DNA of 64,000 nt from positions 124,001 through 188,000 of the forward strand of contig BLAL01000311.1 in the NCBI GenBank assembly GCA_015698045.1. Direction: 5' to 3'. The notes below the pieces were generated by a model that saw nothing but the letters and a program-made list of their open reading frames with translations, did no database searches and was not told the origin of the DNA. Positions 21,994 through 34,416 of this stretch are shown in pieces. The translations under genes and the position numbers were made by a program. Positions within the stretch are counted from its first letter, which is position 1. Each line of letters begins with the position of its first letter. Source of the DNA: Rhizophagus clarus. Taxonomy: Eukaryota > Glomeromycota > Glomeromycetes > Glomerales > Glomeraceae.

Positions 21994-22842
21994 TTACACG
22001 GCTCCGCCGTGATACGTCTTCTCGTGATCGTGAAATAGATTATTAGCAACATCACTTAACGTTTCAAGAATTTCAACGATATCATTAACAGTCAAATCAT
22101 CATAAGCCAGATCATCATCAAAATCTTTGTCAATTGAAGCAACATTTTTATCTTTATTATCATAATTAGATTTTGGCAATATTCCATTCGAATCTATTCT
22201 ATCAATCTCATTTTCAGTCTTAATTTTATTATCAATTACTTCTACTACTTCATTAAATCTCACTCTAACTTCACGAAGAGTAGTTTCTGCGTTAGTTCTT
22301 TCCTGTTGGGGATCATTTTCTTGGTGGATATCACTTTCTGATTGACGCACTTCCCTTTGATGCACTTCCCTTTCTTGTAAACGATAAGACATTTTTCTCT
22401 TCTTCTTCTCTTTTTTATTAAGATAATCCTGATGTTTTATTACTAAATGTAACGGTTTCAATTTCGGTTTATGTTTTGTTAAATTACAATCCGAATTAAC
22501 ATGTTGTCGGTTTGATCTCCATTGAGATAAAATTGAACGACAAGAAATTGATTTGTGGCGAAGCATGCATATAATTAAAAGTGTGATTAAGGCGATAAGT
22601 GAGATTATTGCACAAAAGATTAATCCGAAAATGATCGTAAATGGTTGTCTAGATGTTTCCGGAACATCTCGATAAGTAATATGAGATAAAGTTGTAGTTA
22701 TAGTAGATATACGAGAAGTTAAAGTAGTATAATTATGTTCATGTCGATTATTTTTAAGAGAGGTAGTGAACCAATCTTGTAAACACGTATTATCTGAATT
22801 AATAACAAACATGATGAAAAATGAAAAAAGTTTTTTATTCAT
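21994..22842 (-). CDS. Single-pass membrane protein, function unknown (282 aa)
   Basis: One uninterrupted frame from ATG 22842. A short hydrophobic N-terminus (KKLFSFFIMFVI) may be a signal peptide. Residues about 22-65 form a Ser/Thr-rich outer segment with possible N- or O-glycosylation sites (NNRHEHNYTT). A strong transmembrane helix at about 68-95 (FTIIFGLIFCAIISLIALIT) is followed by a Cys and basic residues. The cytoplasmic-side tail is charged: a Lys-rich stretch (NKKEKKKRKM), a Glu/Gln/Arg-rich probable coiled coil at about 150-205 and an acidic C-terminus. The layout is receptor- or sensor-like, but no family is recognised. Confidence 0.7.
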   Translation of the reverse strand: MNKKLFSFFIMFVINSDNTCLQDWFTTSLKNNRHEHNYTTLTSRISTITTTLSHITYRDVPETSRQPFTIIFGLIFCAIISLIALITLLIICMLRHKSISCRSILSQWRSNRQHVNSDCNLTKHKPKLKPLHLVIKHQDYLNKKEKKKRKMSYRLQEREVHQREVRQSESDIHQENDPQQERTNAETTLREVRVRFNEVVEVIDNKIKTENEIDRIDSNGILPKSNYDNKDKNVASIDKDFDDDLAYDDLTVNDIVEILETLSDVANNLFHDHEKTYHGGAV

Positions 22843-24433
22843 GTAAACGAAATACCGTAAAAAAGAAAGTATTTTTTTTTTTTTTTAACTGAAAGTGGTT
22901 TTTTTTTTGTCAGATTTTAGCCCATTTTTATATGAAAATAAATATTAATGCGTAGTAAAAGAGCAAAGAACTGAACGCGTGTACAATAATTACATATAAC
23001 CCTACATAACAATTGTTATAGTTTTTTTATCTTTAAAGTTCTAATGTATTATGGATTTACATGCAGTGAAAATAATGCACTATAGAGGTAATTGGTAGTT
23101 GAAAATCGAAGTCCCTGATAAAAAAAAAAACTTAATTCCAAGTTCTAACCTAATCAAATAAGATAATCAGATAATAAAAATTAAAACTCCTGGTAAAAAA
23201 TAATTAAATTTGAAAAGGGATTTTATTATTGACGACCAATTAAAATTTTCCAAATAAAGACTCTTATTACTTACTAATAAATAATTTTACATTGTATAAA
23301 ATTGATCAATTAATTTTTTTCTCGCTTCTTTTTACAAATTGGTAAAGTGTTCGTTCATTACCACGCAGCAAAAAATGCGCAACAAATTTAAATGAAACTT
23401 GGAATTTAAAATTACACAATTACAAGGTTGTAGCGACAATATTCATGTCGGTACTTAATTGTGTTATTGAAAAAAAAATAGGGCAAATGAAAAACTATAT
23501 ATGGATAAATATTGCCAATATTATCAAATAAATAAATTATTAAATCGCGGAAGAATTGAAAAAGGAATGATTTAAAATAATATAATATAAATAAAATAGA
23601 GTAGAAATTTAGGAAGGATATTAATAAATTACTATTATTAAAATTTACTATAATAGGAAAATATTAACATCGTATATTAAATACATGTTTTCAAATAAAA
23701 TTATTTGTTTAACAACGTCATTTAAAGATGCAGTAAACGATGCACCATTAAAATTTTGTTTGTCGACCAGCATATCTGATCCCAAATTCCATGGAATTTT
23801 GAATTTTAATTTTAATACCGGATATAAACCGATGATGTCCTAACCAATAAACTTTCGTTCGTAAGGGGCTAAATAGTCACTTCTTAAGAAAACATCAAAA
23901 AATGGTATTATAAGTATTTATAAGTATTTGTAGTATTACGACATTAAAAGCACAATACAACATTATTATCCTAGCATTTTGTGTAATTTATGCAATTGTA
24001 AGTATAATTTCTGATCAAATTTACGTGCAACTTTATTCTGTTTATTTATTAGTTTCTAAATCTGATGCAAGTACGAGAGTATAATTTATTAGACGAACAA
24101 ACCAACTTTAGTGCTCACGTAAAGCATTCGAGTGAACTAAAATAAAAATTGCCGTTTATGGGGTAAATTATTTCGCATGATTAGGTGTGATTTTTTTTTT
24201 TTTTTTTGCATCGAGACGAACTTCGTGTAATCTTCAAAATTTTTCTCACTAGGAAATTTTTTTATATAAATTATGATGAAATTCACTTTCCACCTTTTCT
24301 TTGGCATTCCCTTAGCCACATCCCAAAGAGAAGTAAATTTCATATAATTTATATATAATTTTACGTGTATATTATAATTTCTATTTAAACGTATTTATAT
24401 AATTATAAAATTTCGCTTCTCCTTTTCTCAAAA
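22843..24433. other. Intergenic between divergent genes
   Basis: No gene supported. It separates the minus-strand membrane protein from the plus-strand DUF3455 pair and so should hold both promoters. Homopolymer tracts occur at about 22870-22885 and 24188-24206. A short minus-strand frame at 24137-24343 has no support. Confidence 0.4.
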
Positions 24434-25429
24434 ATGGCATTAAAGATATCATTAATTTTATTATTTGTTTTACTTTTATCAAAATCATTGTTCGTTGACG
24501 CTTCTCCACTGTTTAAACATGATTATAATAAAAGATGTGATATTACTAAAAATTCAAGTACGAATAATTTATTAATATATCAATATAATATATATATATA
24601 TATTTATATTAATACTAATTAATTAATTAAAATATTTTAAAAAGAGGAACCAAAAGGATTGCCAACTTCTCTTACTCCTCCTGCCAAATTTAAGTTCTTA
24701 CTTTATGGTTCAGGAGTACAAATTTATCAATGCAATACGACCTCCCCAAAATCTTGGAGTTTTGGTAATTAATTATAAAACGTAAGATTCTTTGAACTTT
24801 AACATGTCATATAATACTAATTAATATATATTTTATATATTTTATGCATTTTTTAAAAGTTGGACCTAAAGCAAACCTTTTTGTTAATCCCAAAAAAAAA
24901 CCAATTGGTGACCATTTCTTCCAACCAACTCGTAAGTAATTCGAACATATATAAATATATTATTAAAATATACTAAATATATTGTATATTTATTTAATTA
25001 GCTGTCAATGGAGGTAGAGCTACTTGGAACTCAACACTTGATTGTGATCATTCTAGTGTTATCACAAAAACCATTCAAACATATTCTGTTGGAACCAAGG
25101 ATATTCCATGGCTCTTAACTCAAACAACTGTAAGCATTTCTTCAATATAAAATTTATTTATATTTTCTCATTTGTATTAATCCCAAGTATTCTAATTTTA
25201 GAAAAATAAAGGAGATAAAGGAGAGGCTTTTAGTGATGTCAGTTACGTAGTTCGTATAAACACTAAAGGAGGCGTTTCTCCCTCAGTAGATGAATGTAAG
25301 TATATTTTTCATAGAACGATATGATTTTTATTAAGAAATTAATTTTATGAATCACTTCTAAAAATAGGTAAAACTAATGGTGATTTATTCAAAAGTTATT
25401 ATACTACTCAATATTGGTATTTCCATTAA
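24434..25429 (+). CDS. Secreted DUF3455 protein, paralogue 1 (199 aa)
   Basis: Six exons: 24434-24557, 24645-24764, 24860-24931, 25002-25129, 25202-25295, 25368-25429, all with GT-AG introns and consistent phase. The protein has an N-terminal signal peptide (LILLFVLLLSKSLFVDASP). It then shows the DUF3455 order: KFKFLLYGSGVQIYQCN (strand plus Cys), GPKANLF, GDHFFQPT, NGGRATW, IPWLLTQTT, then VVRINTKGGVSPSVDEC and a Tyr-rich end (YYTTQYWYFH). DUF3455 proteins are small secreted proteins of fungi and bacteria with no assigned biochemical role. Two cysteines, in QCN and DEC, are shared with paralogue 2. Total length is normal for the family. Extracellular location is inferred from the signal peptide. 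Confidence 0.85.
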
Positions 25430-25964
25430 TTATTATTACTTATACAATTATAAATATCTATTAATAATTTTTAATTTTTTATTATTATTATTAAAACTTT
25501 TCTAAATTCGTCAACAATGTATACTTATTTATTTATTACCCTAATTTTTTTTTAGTATAATGTGTTAGATAGACAGTAGATTACTAATTTTTTTTAAATT
25601 TAGTATTTATGTCGCAATCATTTAATTATAAATAGTATATTCGTTAAATTTTCGGATTTTTAACGGATATTGATTACCTTCACAATGATTTTCTGTCTTA
25701 AACTTTTAATGGTAGATTTATCACAATAAAGATACATTTCTGGTAAAACCGTAAAATATTTTGAAGCCTCAATTATTAATTAAATTAGATTAATAGCTAA
25801 GCCATCAAAGTTAGATCGGAATACCAAAGAAGTCAATAAATACTTCAAAAAACCTGCTTTCTCGTCTAAAATCATTTCACAAAAAAATTTTTTTATTTAA
25901 ATCATAAATTCGTGCATTATCTCGTGAAATACATTTTTTTTTTTAGAAAAGAAAAAAAAAAAAA

Positions 25965-26845
25965 ATGATCAAAATCTCATTATTATTCGCATTCATATTA
26001 GTATCATCTTTACTAACATCAGTTAAAGCACTTAATATACCTCCTCATCAAGAAAGAGGTCAAAATTTAATTGGTACCATAACTGGTGAGTTATTATTTA
26101 TTTATTTATTTTTTTTATTTATTTATTTATTTGAAGTGTATTTTTCTAAAATGAATTTTCTTTTTGTAGTACAACCAAATATTGATTTGCCAGAGAATAT
26201 TACGATCCCAACCGATCGTAATTTTAAATTCGCATTGTATGGTCATGGTTATCAAATTTACCAATGCAGTGTCGTAAATAAAACCTGGACATTAGGTAAA
26301 ATATTACCGCGTATTATGTCACGTACATAATATATTTACTTTAAACTCATCTCACGATATGTCATCTTGTAGTTGCACCTTTAGCAGATTTAATTGATGA
26401 CAAAAATACCGAAACATTCTCTCCAATTTATTATATAGGTAGACATTATTTCGTAAAAGAACGTAAGTACATTGTTTAATTACGTTTAAATTATGAAATA
26501 TAATATTTTAAAAAAAAAAAAATAATAAATTTTTTATATTTACACATAGCAATTAATGGAGGACGTCCAACATGGGAATCAACTTTGCAAGGTGATAATT
26601 CCAGAGTTACAACCAAAATAATAGCTACCAATGCTTCTCCTGATGATCCAAAGAATAATGTTCCATGGTTAGTAACTCAAACAACGGCCAATTTTGGTGA
26701 TGGTGCTTTTTCCGATGTTACTAATGTAATTCGTGTAAATACGGTCAATGGAGTTGCTCCTCCTGTTGAAGATTGTGGAGTACAATATAGTGATCAAGCT
26801 TTATATTATAGTGAATATTATACTGAATATTGGTTTTATCATTAA
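25965..26845 (+). CDS. Secreted DUF3455 protein, paralogue 2 (210 aa)
   Basis: Four exons: 25965-26085, 26170-26295, 26373-26462 and 26550-26845. A signal peptide (LLFAFILVSSLLTSVKA) is followed by FKFALYGHGYQIYQCSV, a GRHYFVKEP segment, NGGRPTWEST, VPWLVTQTT, IRVNTVNGVAPPVEDCG and YYTEYWFYH. It is clearly homologous to the gene 535 bp upstream, in the same orientation, so the two arose by tandem duplication. The last exon here is continuous where paralogue 1 has two extra introns, while the earlier intron positions correspond. Probably secreted; function unknown. Confidence 0.88.
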
Positions 26846-27900
26846 AAATTACATAGTAATATTTTTTATTATCTGTTATGTATTTAATTTTAATTAATCG
26901 CATCGCACAATTCATAACGTCTATTATAATAATAAATTATTACGGCTATCTTAATATTTTTTATTAAGCATTTATTTCTTTAATTAATCTCACAGATGCA
27001 CACAATTCTACTACCAATGCCATGTTTCTAATGTTCTCTATAAGAGCTTATGCATTGATATTTTTCTTTCAATATTGTTGTTATGGCTAATGATTCTGTT
27101 ATCATGAAAGGTTGTGGTGCCACAAGCCCACAACGGTAACTTCCGAAATTTCGAAATAAAGATTTGCAGAATTTCACATGCATGTCTGAATTTGATTCCG
27201 TAATTTATCAAAAAAAAAAAAAAAAATTACATGTACTGTATACATAATCGACGCCTCTTTTCTATATTTTATACGACTTAGAGCTCTTATTCCAGAGTTT
27301 CTGTCATTAATAATTTAGGATAGTCTCTAACTAGTTTACTGATTGTACAGAATGTCAAACAAATTTCTAGACAAGAAATGAAACCGGATACTAAACTGTA
27401 ATTAGAAAGTTATTGCACTATTACATTTGTCCAGCAATAAAAATAAGAAGTCTATCTGCAATATTAATTTGATTGCTCCAATAAATCAATTGTATATACG
27501 CTAGAAATTGAAATTGAAATAATTTAATTTCATAGAATTTACAATGTTAGAAATCATTACATTTCATGTTTCGTACAATCCTTTTTTGTTTCTTTCTCAC
27601 TTTTTTTGCTTTCTCTCCCCTTATTTCACTTACTTCCTTCATCTCACTAAGCTTTGCAATAAACAACGAAAGTTTGTAACAAAATTTTATTATTCATTGA
27701 CATTTTTAATATTAAAAAAATATTTTATGAATGAGAATAAAAAGTTTCTGCTTTTTAAACTTTAATTCGTTTCTTATTAAAAAAAAAAAAAAAAAACCCT
27801 GATATAATTAATCAATACCGTCGATCATTTCTGACATAGTATGTTTCACAAGATTAACTATATAAACAAAATTTTTTTTTTTTTTCCTTTAGATTTGACA
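26846..27900. other. Intergenic, no gene recognised
   Basis: AT-rich with poly-A/T tracts at about 27210-27228 and 27778-27797. A Phe-rich plus-strand frame at 27544-27765 has no support. The sequence just before 27901 (pyrimidine-rich then TTTAGATTTGACA) is presumably the 5' leader of the next gene and might include the end of a 5'-UTR intron. Confidence 0.35.
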
Positions 27901-28911
27901 ATGTCTTCTAATAATACTCCTTCAGGATGTCCCATGAATAAAAAAGCACAAGACTCTCGGAATGAAACTATATATAATAATTCTTTAAAAAATGCTTCCA
28001 ATAAAAGTTGTCCAATAGTACATTCAGGGGATGCTCTTTCACCAGATAATCAAATGCCACATTTATCTCAAGAACAAGTGCCTGGACAACGAATATATCT
28101 TCCAACTGAACGTGTTGTTTCTTCAATTCCAAAAGCTAAAAGTTCCGAGTATTGGGAATATCCTTCTCCGCAACAATTTTATAGTGCCTTAGTTAGGAAA
28201 GGTTGGGAGACTCCTGAAGAAAGCATTGAAACCATGGTTGATATACATAACTTTTTAAATGAAAAAGCTTGGAATGAGATTCTTAAATGGGAAAAAATGA
28301 AAACGTGGTATGTAATTAATATCATTTAATTGATTTGGTAGGTGATATAATGATTGATTTTTAATAATTTTGATGATAAAATTCTTTTGATATTCTTAAT
28401 GAAAGAATTAGAATTTAACGTGATCGAATTAAATATTTATTTATTTATTTTTTTTTTCTCTTTTACTATTTATTTAAAAGTAATTGTAATGGACCGAAAT
28501 TATTACGTTTTAGAGGACGACCACAAGATCTTAGCCCAAAAGCTCGAATATTACAATGGTCATCAAAAATATTTCCTTCATTAGGGTAAAAGTTCTATTT
28601 TCTTTGAAATAAAATGTATAGTTTTAAAATTCTTTCTAATTTTCAAATACTTTAATTTTAGTACACCATTACCTTTCGACCGTCATGATTGGACAATTGA
28701 TAGATGTGGTAGAGAAGTACGTTATGTAATTGATTATTATTCAGCACCTGATGAAGGGGATAATCCTGTGTTTTACCTTGACGTGCGACCAGCATTGGAT
28801 TCTGTCGATAGTGTCGTTGATAGAATTAAAGTTGCTACTAAAGAAACTTTTGCACAGTTTAGAGAAAGAGTGAAAGCTGCAAGACAGGAGACCGAAGGTG
28901 ATAGATCATGA
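27901..28911 (+). CDS. HCCS: Holocytochrome c synthase (cytochrome c haem lyase, 253 aa)
   Basis: Three exons: 27901-28307, 28481-28585, 28662-28911; the joined frame is open throughout. The enzyme attaches haem covalently to the CxxCH motif of apocytochrome c (or c1) on the intermembrane-space face of the inner mitochondrial membrane. Diagnostic blocks are CP motifs near the N-terminus (GCPMN at residues 11-15 and SCPIV), [42 protein letters not shown] (including the conserved His), [18 protein letters not shown], then [10 protein letters not shown] and [16 protein letters not shown] and a [11 protein letters not shown]-terminus. I use the ATG at 27901 ([12 protein letters not shown]), not the upstream in-frame ATG at 27841, because the family starts just before the first CP motif. 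HCCS is used as a generic symbol; yeast orthologues are CYC3/CYT2. Confidence 0.95.
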
Positions 28912-29469
28912 TTTGGAATTGTATTATTTGGAATTACATTATTTGATACGATTTTGATAATGTTTTTTATATAATAGATTAGTTAATTTAAAGATTAATA
29001 AATTCTTTCAAAAAAAAATTATAAAAAACTGTATTAATTACTATTAATTACGATTATATATTTTTTTTTTTATTGTTAATGAAAAGACGCGAAACTCCGT
29101 AAATTTAATTAGTAATTTTTTTTTTTCGATTTACGGCCTAATCATGTGATATCTAAATTATTTTTTGGGGTTATTGTAAACCAGTTAATACAGGTTATCA
29201 ATGACCCTTATTAGCCTAATTAAGATCGGTTATGAAATTCTAAAAATAGCAAGAATTTTATTAATGTTTGTATCACTATTTTTGCAACAGAGAAGAAAAT
29301 TAAGACGCATTCTTTCATAAAAAAAAAAAAAAAAAATGATGATTTTCGTTCATTCTCAAGAATCTAAAAATCTTAAATCCTTCATTGTTCTTGTATAGCT
29401 GTTAATCGTGTGTTAATAAAATAAAAAAAAAAAAATTAAATAATAAAAAGATAGTTGGTTTATTTTTTA

Positions 29470-31265
29470 ATGGCTTACAAAAACAACCGTAGTTCACCTG
29501 AATATTTAAATAATAACCGGTCTTTTTCAAAAAAACCAAAGTTTTTCTCTTCCTCTTCAAGAAGTAATTCTTATAATAGAAATAGAAATCAATTTGGGTT
29601 ATGTTCGACCTGTAACAAACCGAATACACATTCCGATTGGTGTCAACATTGTAATTCGGAAAATTTTCGAAAAAAATTTAAACATTGGTCAAGTGGTAAT
29701 GAATTAATTGATAATTTTATAAAAGATTTTCAATTAAGTGCTATTAATAATAGACAAGTAATAGAATGGATACCATATGATCAATTTCGAAGTTTTAAAT
29801 TTATTGCAAGAGGTGGTTTCGCTAAAGTTTATTCTGCAGTTTGGAAAGATGGATTCATTAAAAAATGGGATCATGAAAAAGGTGATTGGGAAAGAATGAG
29901 TAATTGGAAAGTTGCATTAAAAACTATGGAGAATTCTTCCAATTTATCTCTGAAATTTTTTGATGAAGTAATTAAATACTCGATTTTTTTATCTTTTGTG
30001 TTTTTTTTTTGTCGTGCATATATATATATATATATTAACTAATTAATTATATCACATCATAGATTAAAGCATGTGTTAGATGTGGAGGAGGATTCGGTTT
30101 AATTAGATGTTATGGAATATCACAAGAACCAGATACAGGAGATTATATTATAGTGTTATATTATGCGCATCGCGGTAATTTAAGAAGTTATTTAGAACAA
30201 CATTATGGGGAACTTGATTGGATACAAAAGTTGGGAATATTAAAACAAATTGCTGAAGGATTAAATAAAATTCATCAAGCAGGATTAGTTCATAGGGATT
30301 TTCACAGTGGAAATATCCTTCAAGGTAAAAATGCTGAGATAGCAGATTTAGGATTTACTGGACCAGTAGATAAAAAATCTACATCAGAATGTAATCGTAA
30401 AGTTTATGGTGTTCTACCTTATGTTTCACCTGAAGTTTTACGAGGTAGAAATTATACTCCCGCATCTGATATTTACAGTTTTGGTATTATTATGTGGGAA
30501 ATATCAGAATGTATCCCTCCATTCAGTGATCGTGCACATGACGGCCTTCTTGCTTTAGATATTTGTCGTGGACTTCGACCTACCATTGAAGCTTGTATGC
30601 CAAAACCTTTTTTTAAATTAATTAATAGATGTTGGGATGCATCTGCAAAAAAACGTCCCAGTGCCCAAGAGTTATATGAAACATTTCATAAATGGTATTG
30701 GGATTTAAAAGATGGTACTGAGAACGAAATAACTCTGGCATTTAATGCCGCCGATCATGATGATTCTCAATTATCATCTCCAGTATCTAGCAGACCTGTA
30801 ACTGTAACACATCCGTTAGCTATTTATACAAGTCGTATATTGGATTTCGCTGATCTTCCTGAACCTGTAAATGCTCCGTTCAAAAGATTATCCATTTCAA
30901 TCACAAGTATGTTAAATGCAACTTTTTTTTTTTAATAAATTTTCCTTAGATTTATAATAATAACCATTGTATATATATATATTTAGGTTCGATTGACACA
31001 ATCGTAGAAGAAGGTAAATTTTACTTTGAAATGTTTTTGTTTTTTTTTAAAATAAAACTAAAATTTTTTTCTTTATATTTAGAATATGTGACGCGTCAGT
31101 TTGAAGAAGATCTTGTATATGGTATTTTTTTTTTTTTTTTTTTGTTAAATATAATATGTTTTATATACATGTTGATCCTTATTCTTTTTATTTCATTTTG
31201 AAATTTTTTTTTTTTTCTAGATACTGAATCAGAAACGACAGTAACTGCAGGTAAATTTAGTTTAA

Positions 31266-31319
<54 letters not shown>

Positions 31320-31448
31320 TTATCCATCATCTAACTCTTTTACTTATTTTTAAATTTTTTTATTTTAGTTACATTCATACCCGAAGAGAAAAATGATGAT
31401 TATATCACGCGTCAATTTGATACCGATCTTCCTTGGGAAGGATCATAA
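29470..31448 (+). CDS. TKL-type protein kinase with zinc-ribbon head (505 aa)
   Basis: Six exons: 29470-29967, 30063-30906, 30987-31013, 31083-31121, 31221-31250, 31369-31448; the frame is open to TAA. Residues 50-70 hold a small Cys cluster (CSTCNKPNTHSDWCQHCN). The kinase domain follows: glycine loop IARGGFAKVYSAVW, VAxK lysine WKVALKTM, catalytic loop HRDFHSGNIL, metal-binding ADLG in place of DFG, substrate region YVSPEVLRG, DIYSFGIIMWE, and CWDASAKKRPSA. This is the TKL architecture massively expanded in Rhizophagus. The tail is spread over four small exons and contains two related motifs, YVTRQFEEDL and YITRQFDTDL. Lys, catalytic Asp and Asn are present, so activity is plausible. Substrate unknown; neighbours give no pathway hint. 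Confidence 0.92.
31264..31319 (+). repeat. (AAT)n microsatellite in a kinase intron
   Basis: About 16-17 AAT repeats lie in the last intron of the kinase gene, close to the GTAAATTT donor. It is likely length-polymorphic between isolates or nuclei; that is inference. Confidence 0.9.
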
Positions 31449-32414
31449 AAAATAATTTTTTTATTTTAAAATATTTTCTATTTACATTTATTTATAAACA
31501 AAATTATATTAATGGTTAGGTTACACTTCTTTTAATGATTGATCACACGTGATTTAAAATAATCTTATCTGGGAATGAGGGGTAATAAGATGATATTATC
31601 TAATTTATTATTTATATCATGAATCATGATCCCTAATAATTTAATTATCAATCACAGATGAATGTTGTTTATTTAATAAAAGTAGATAAAAAAAAAAAAA
31701 AAAAAATGGTCGGATGTAACGGAGTCACTATTATTTTTTCGGAGCAAATCACCCCATATTTCATAAATTCCTAATATTTGAAAACTTTTTATTATGATTA
31801 TTTTTGGTTATATTATTTATTCTGTGCTGTTCTTGTTGTAGATCGAACCAATCATTAGTCGGATTAAATCAAATCCCAAACTTGGACTTAATCAGAAGAA
31901 TGATCAATCACATGATGGATATCCCTATCAATAATTAATAACACGTCTATCGAACAAAGTTGCGATCAATCAACTCACTAGTTAGATTAGGGTTAGAATT
32001 CAACGACCGCCGCAATCTGTCACAGTGTGTCACACCCTACATGAACATGTAATCATGATAAAGAAAAACATTATTTGTCACCTATTATACGACACAACTC
32101 ATTAGGAATGAAAAAATGGTAATTTGAAATAAAGGATTACAAATAACTTTTTATGAATGACGTTTATCTAAATCATGTGAAACTTACAAGATAATTTATC
32201 CAAAATTACACTAGATGATTCAGCCGCTAATAATTTTCTTATCTATAATATTATACAAGTCCGAATAAAGTATAAATAACATGGGATCATTCTTTTCCCC
32301 TTCAAAAACCCTTTCAAAAAACTTTAATTTTTTTTTTTTTTTAAAAGAGAAAGCATTTTTTTTTTAAAAAAAAAAAAAATAAATAAATAAAAATAAAGAT
32401 AAAAATAAAAAAGA
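31449..32414. other. Intergenic between kinase and metal transporter
   Basis: No gene supported. It should include the kinase 3' end and the promoter of the transporter gene. Poly-A at 31687-31706 and a purine-rich run just before 32415. Nothing else stands out. Confidence 0.4.
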
Positions 32415-32471
32415 ATGAATAAATTTAATCGAAACACGTCCATAAAAATTTTCAAAAATTTCTCTCCTTTT

Positions 32472-32505
<34 letters not shown>

Positions 32506-34416
32506 TTATAAACATAACAATTAATAATATTAATAATAATAATAATAAAAATTTCTTTTTTCATTCTTATACCAAAACAAATTCATCATCATCATCATTA
32601 TATAATAATAATAATTTATCCCGATTTAAAAATGGAAATAATAATAGAAATTTAAATCTTTTTTTTTTACAAAATTTTAATCATAATAATAATAATAATA
32701 ATAAACCATTCTTGATTTTTGAACAACAACAAAAAAGATGGCATATTCATCATCATCATCATGGTCGTGGTAATGAAGAACATTCGGGTTTAATTGCTGC
32801 ACTTACTATTTCTGATTCAAGTAAGTTGATTAAAAAAAAAAAAAAAAAATTGTTTTAATGAATTTTTTTTTTTTTATGGATTTTTAATTCATTGGTTATG
32901 ATTTTTTTTTTTTTTTAAAAACAACAAGAAAGTCGTGGAACTAAAATTACATTATGGGGACTTGCGAGTAATATTGGTCTAACCGCAGCAAAAGGCATAG
33001 CTGGTGTGTAAGTAATAAAAAAAAAAAATTATTCTTTATCTACCTTATTTGTTTATTTTGTAATAAAAAAAAAAAAAGAGTCTAACCTTTTTCTTTTTTT
33101 GAATTGTGCATTTAAAGGGTGATGAATTCCGCGTCACTGGTAGCAGATGCTGCGCATTCTCTAAGTGGTAATTATTGGTTGAAGATTTAATAATAAATTT
33201 TTCCTTGATAAAAATTGACGATTTTTTTTTTATACATGAAGATCTAGTTAGCGATTTCGTGACATTATACACTTTTCGAAAATCTAGACGGTAAATAAAA
33301 TCATTTTTTTTTTTTTTAAAAAAAATAAAATTTTCAAGTTGTAACACATTTGATATTTATTATTGTTATCAATAATAGTCCTGCAGACGCAACTCATCCT
33401 TACGGATACGGTAAATATAAAATAATTAAAATTCATCAAACTTTGAATATAAAAAATTCATTTTGTTTTGATTATTTTATAGGAAAATATGAATCGATCG
33501 GATCATTAGGAGTTTCTTCACTATTAATAGTAGGAGCAATTGGAATTGGTCATCATTCCTACGAATTATTAGTTGACCTTTTACCATTAGAAATACCAAC
33601 TAATATAAGTGAACTCAACGGTATCATAAATAGTGCAAATTCACATCCTCTAAATCCCAATGCTGCTTGGTTTGCCGCTGCGTCTGTCATTATTAAAGAA
33701 GCATTATTTCGAATCAGTATGTTTTTAATTTTTACTTAATTTTTTACTATCATTCATTAATTTTTCGAATTATCAAAAATTAGCATTAAAAATTGGATTG
33801 GAAGAACGATCGGATGTTTTAATAGCCAATGCTTGGTGAATATAATATTTTTTATAAAAAAAAAAGGATTGGGTTGATTTATTAAATGATACTTTTTATC
33901 TAGGCACCATCGTAGTGACGCGGCTACAAGTCTTGTAGCCCTTGGAGCAATTGCAGGAAGTTATCTTGGATTTCCATTTCTTGATCCGGTAGGTGGCATC
34001 TTGGTAGCAGGAATGATATTGAAAAATGGATTTGAAATTATGTTAAGTTCATTAAAAGAATTAGCTGATATGAAAGCTGAAGAGGATATTATAAATCAAG
34101 TTAAAAAAGCAGTTGAAAAATCAAAGGTAATGAATATAAATTCCCTACCAATAAACTCTGACTTTTTCATATATATTAACATTTAATTTTATTTTAGGGT
34201 ACTAATTCGAGTATAGTAAATTTTCATAGTATAAGAGGCAGAAAGTCAGGTCCATTTCATTTAATTGATATGGTATTACAAGTTGATCCTGATATAACTG
34301 TATCAAAAGCTCATCACATCGAGGAACAAGTTAGACAAACTGTTAAAAATGAATGTAAAAGTGTTAAAGAAGTTTTAATGCATTTGGATGTTGAAGATCA
34401 ACAACCTCATCATTAA
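32415..34416 (+). CDS. Cation diffusion facilitator, mitochondrial MMT type (447 aa)
   Basis: Nine exons: 32415-32820, 32929-33007, 33118-33167, 33242-33290, 33379-33410, 33483-33716, 33784-33835, 33904-34126, 34198-34416; all junctions are GT-AG and in phase. CDF proteins exchange a divalent metal for protons. The block SPADATHPYGYGKYESIGSL and the metal-site motifs AHSLSDLVSD (helix II) and WHHRSDA (helix V) point to the MMT1/2-like branch, linked to mitochondrial iron export in yeast. Hydrophobic helices are evident in exons 2, 3, 6 and 8. The C-terminal cytosolic domain (residues about 350-447) has FHSIRGRKSGPFHLIDMVLQ. The N-terminal 110 residues are Asn-rich and basic (poly-Asn from AAT runs) with HIHHHHHGRG; this may act as a mitochondrial leader plus metal-binding stretch. 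Metal specificity cannot be read directly. Confidence 0.92.
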
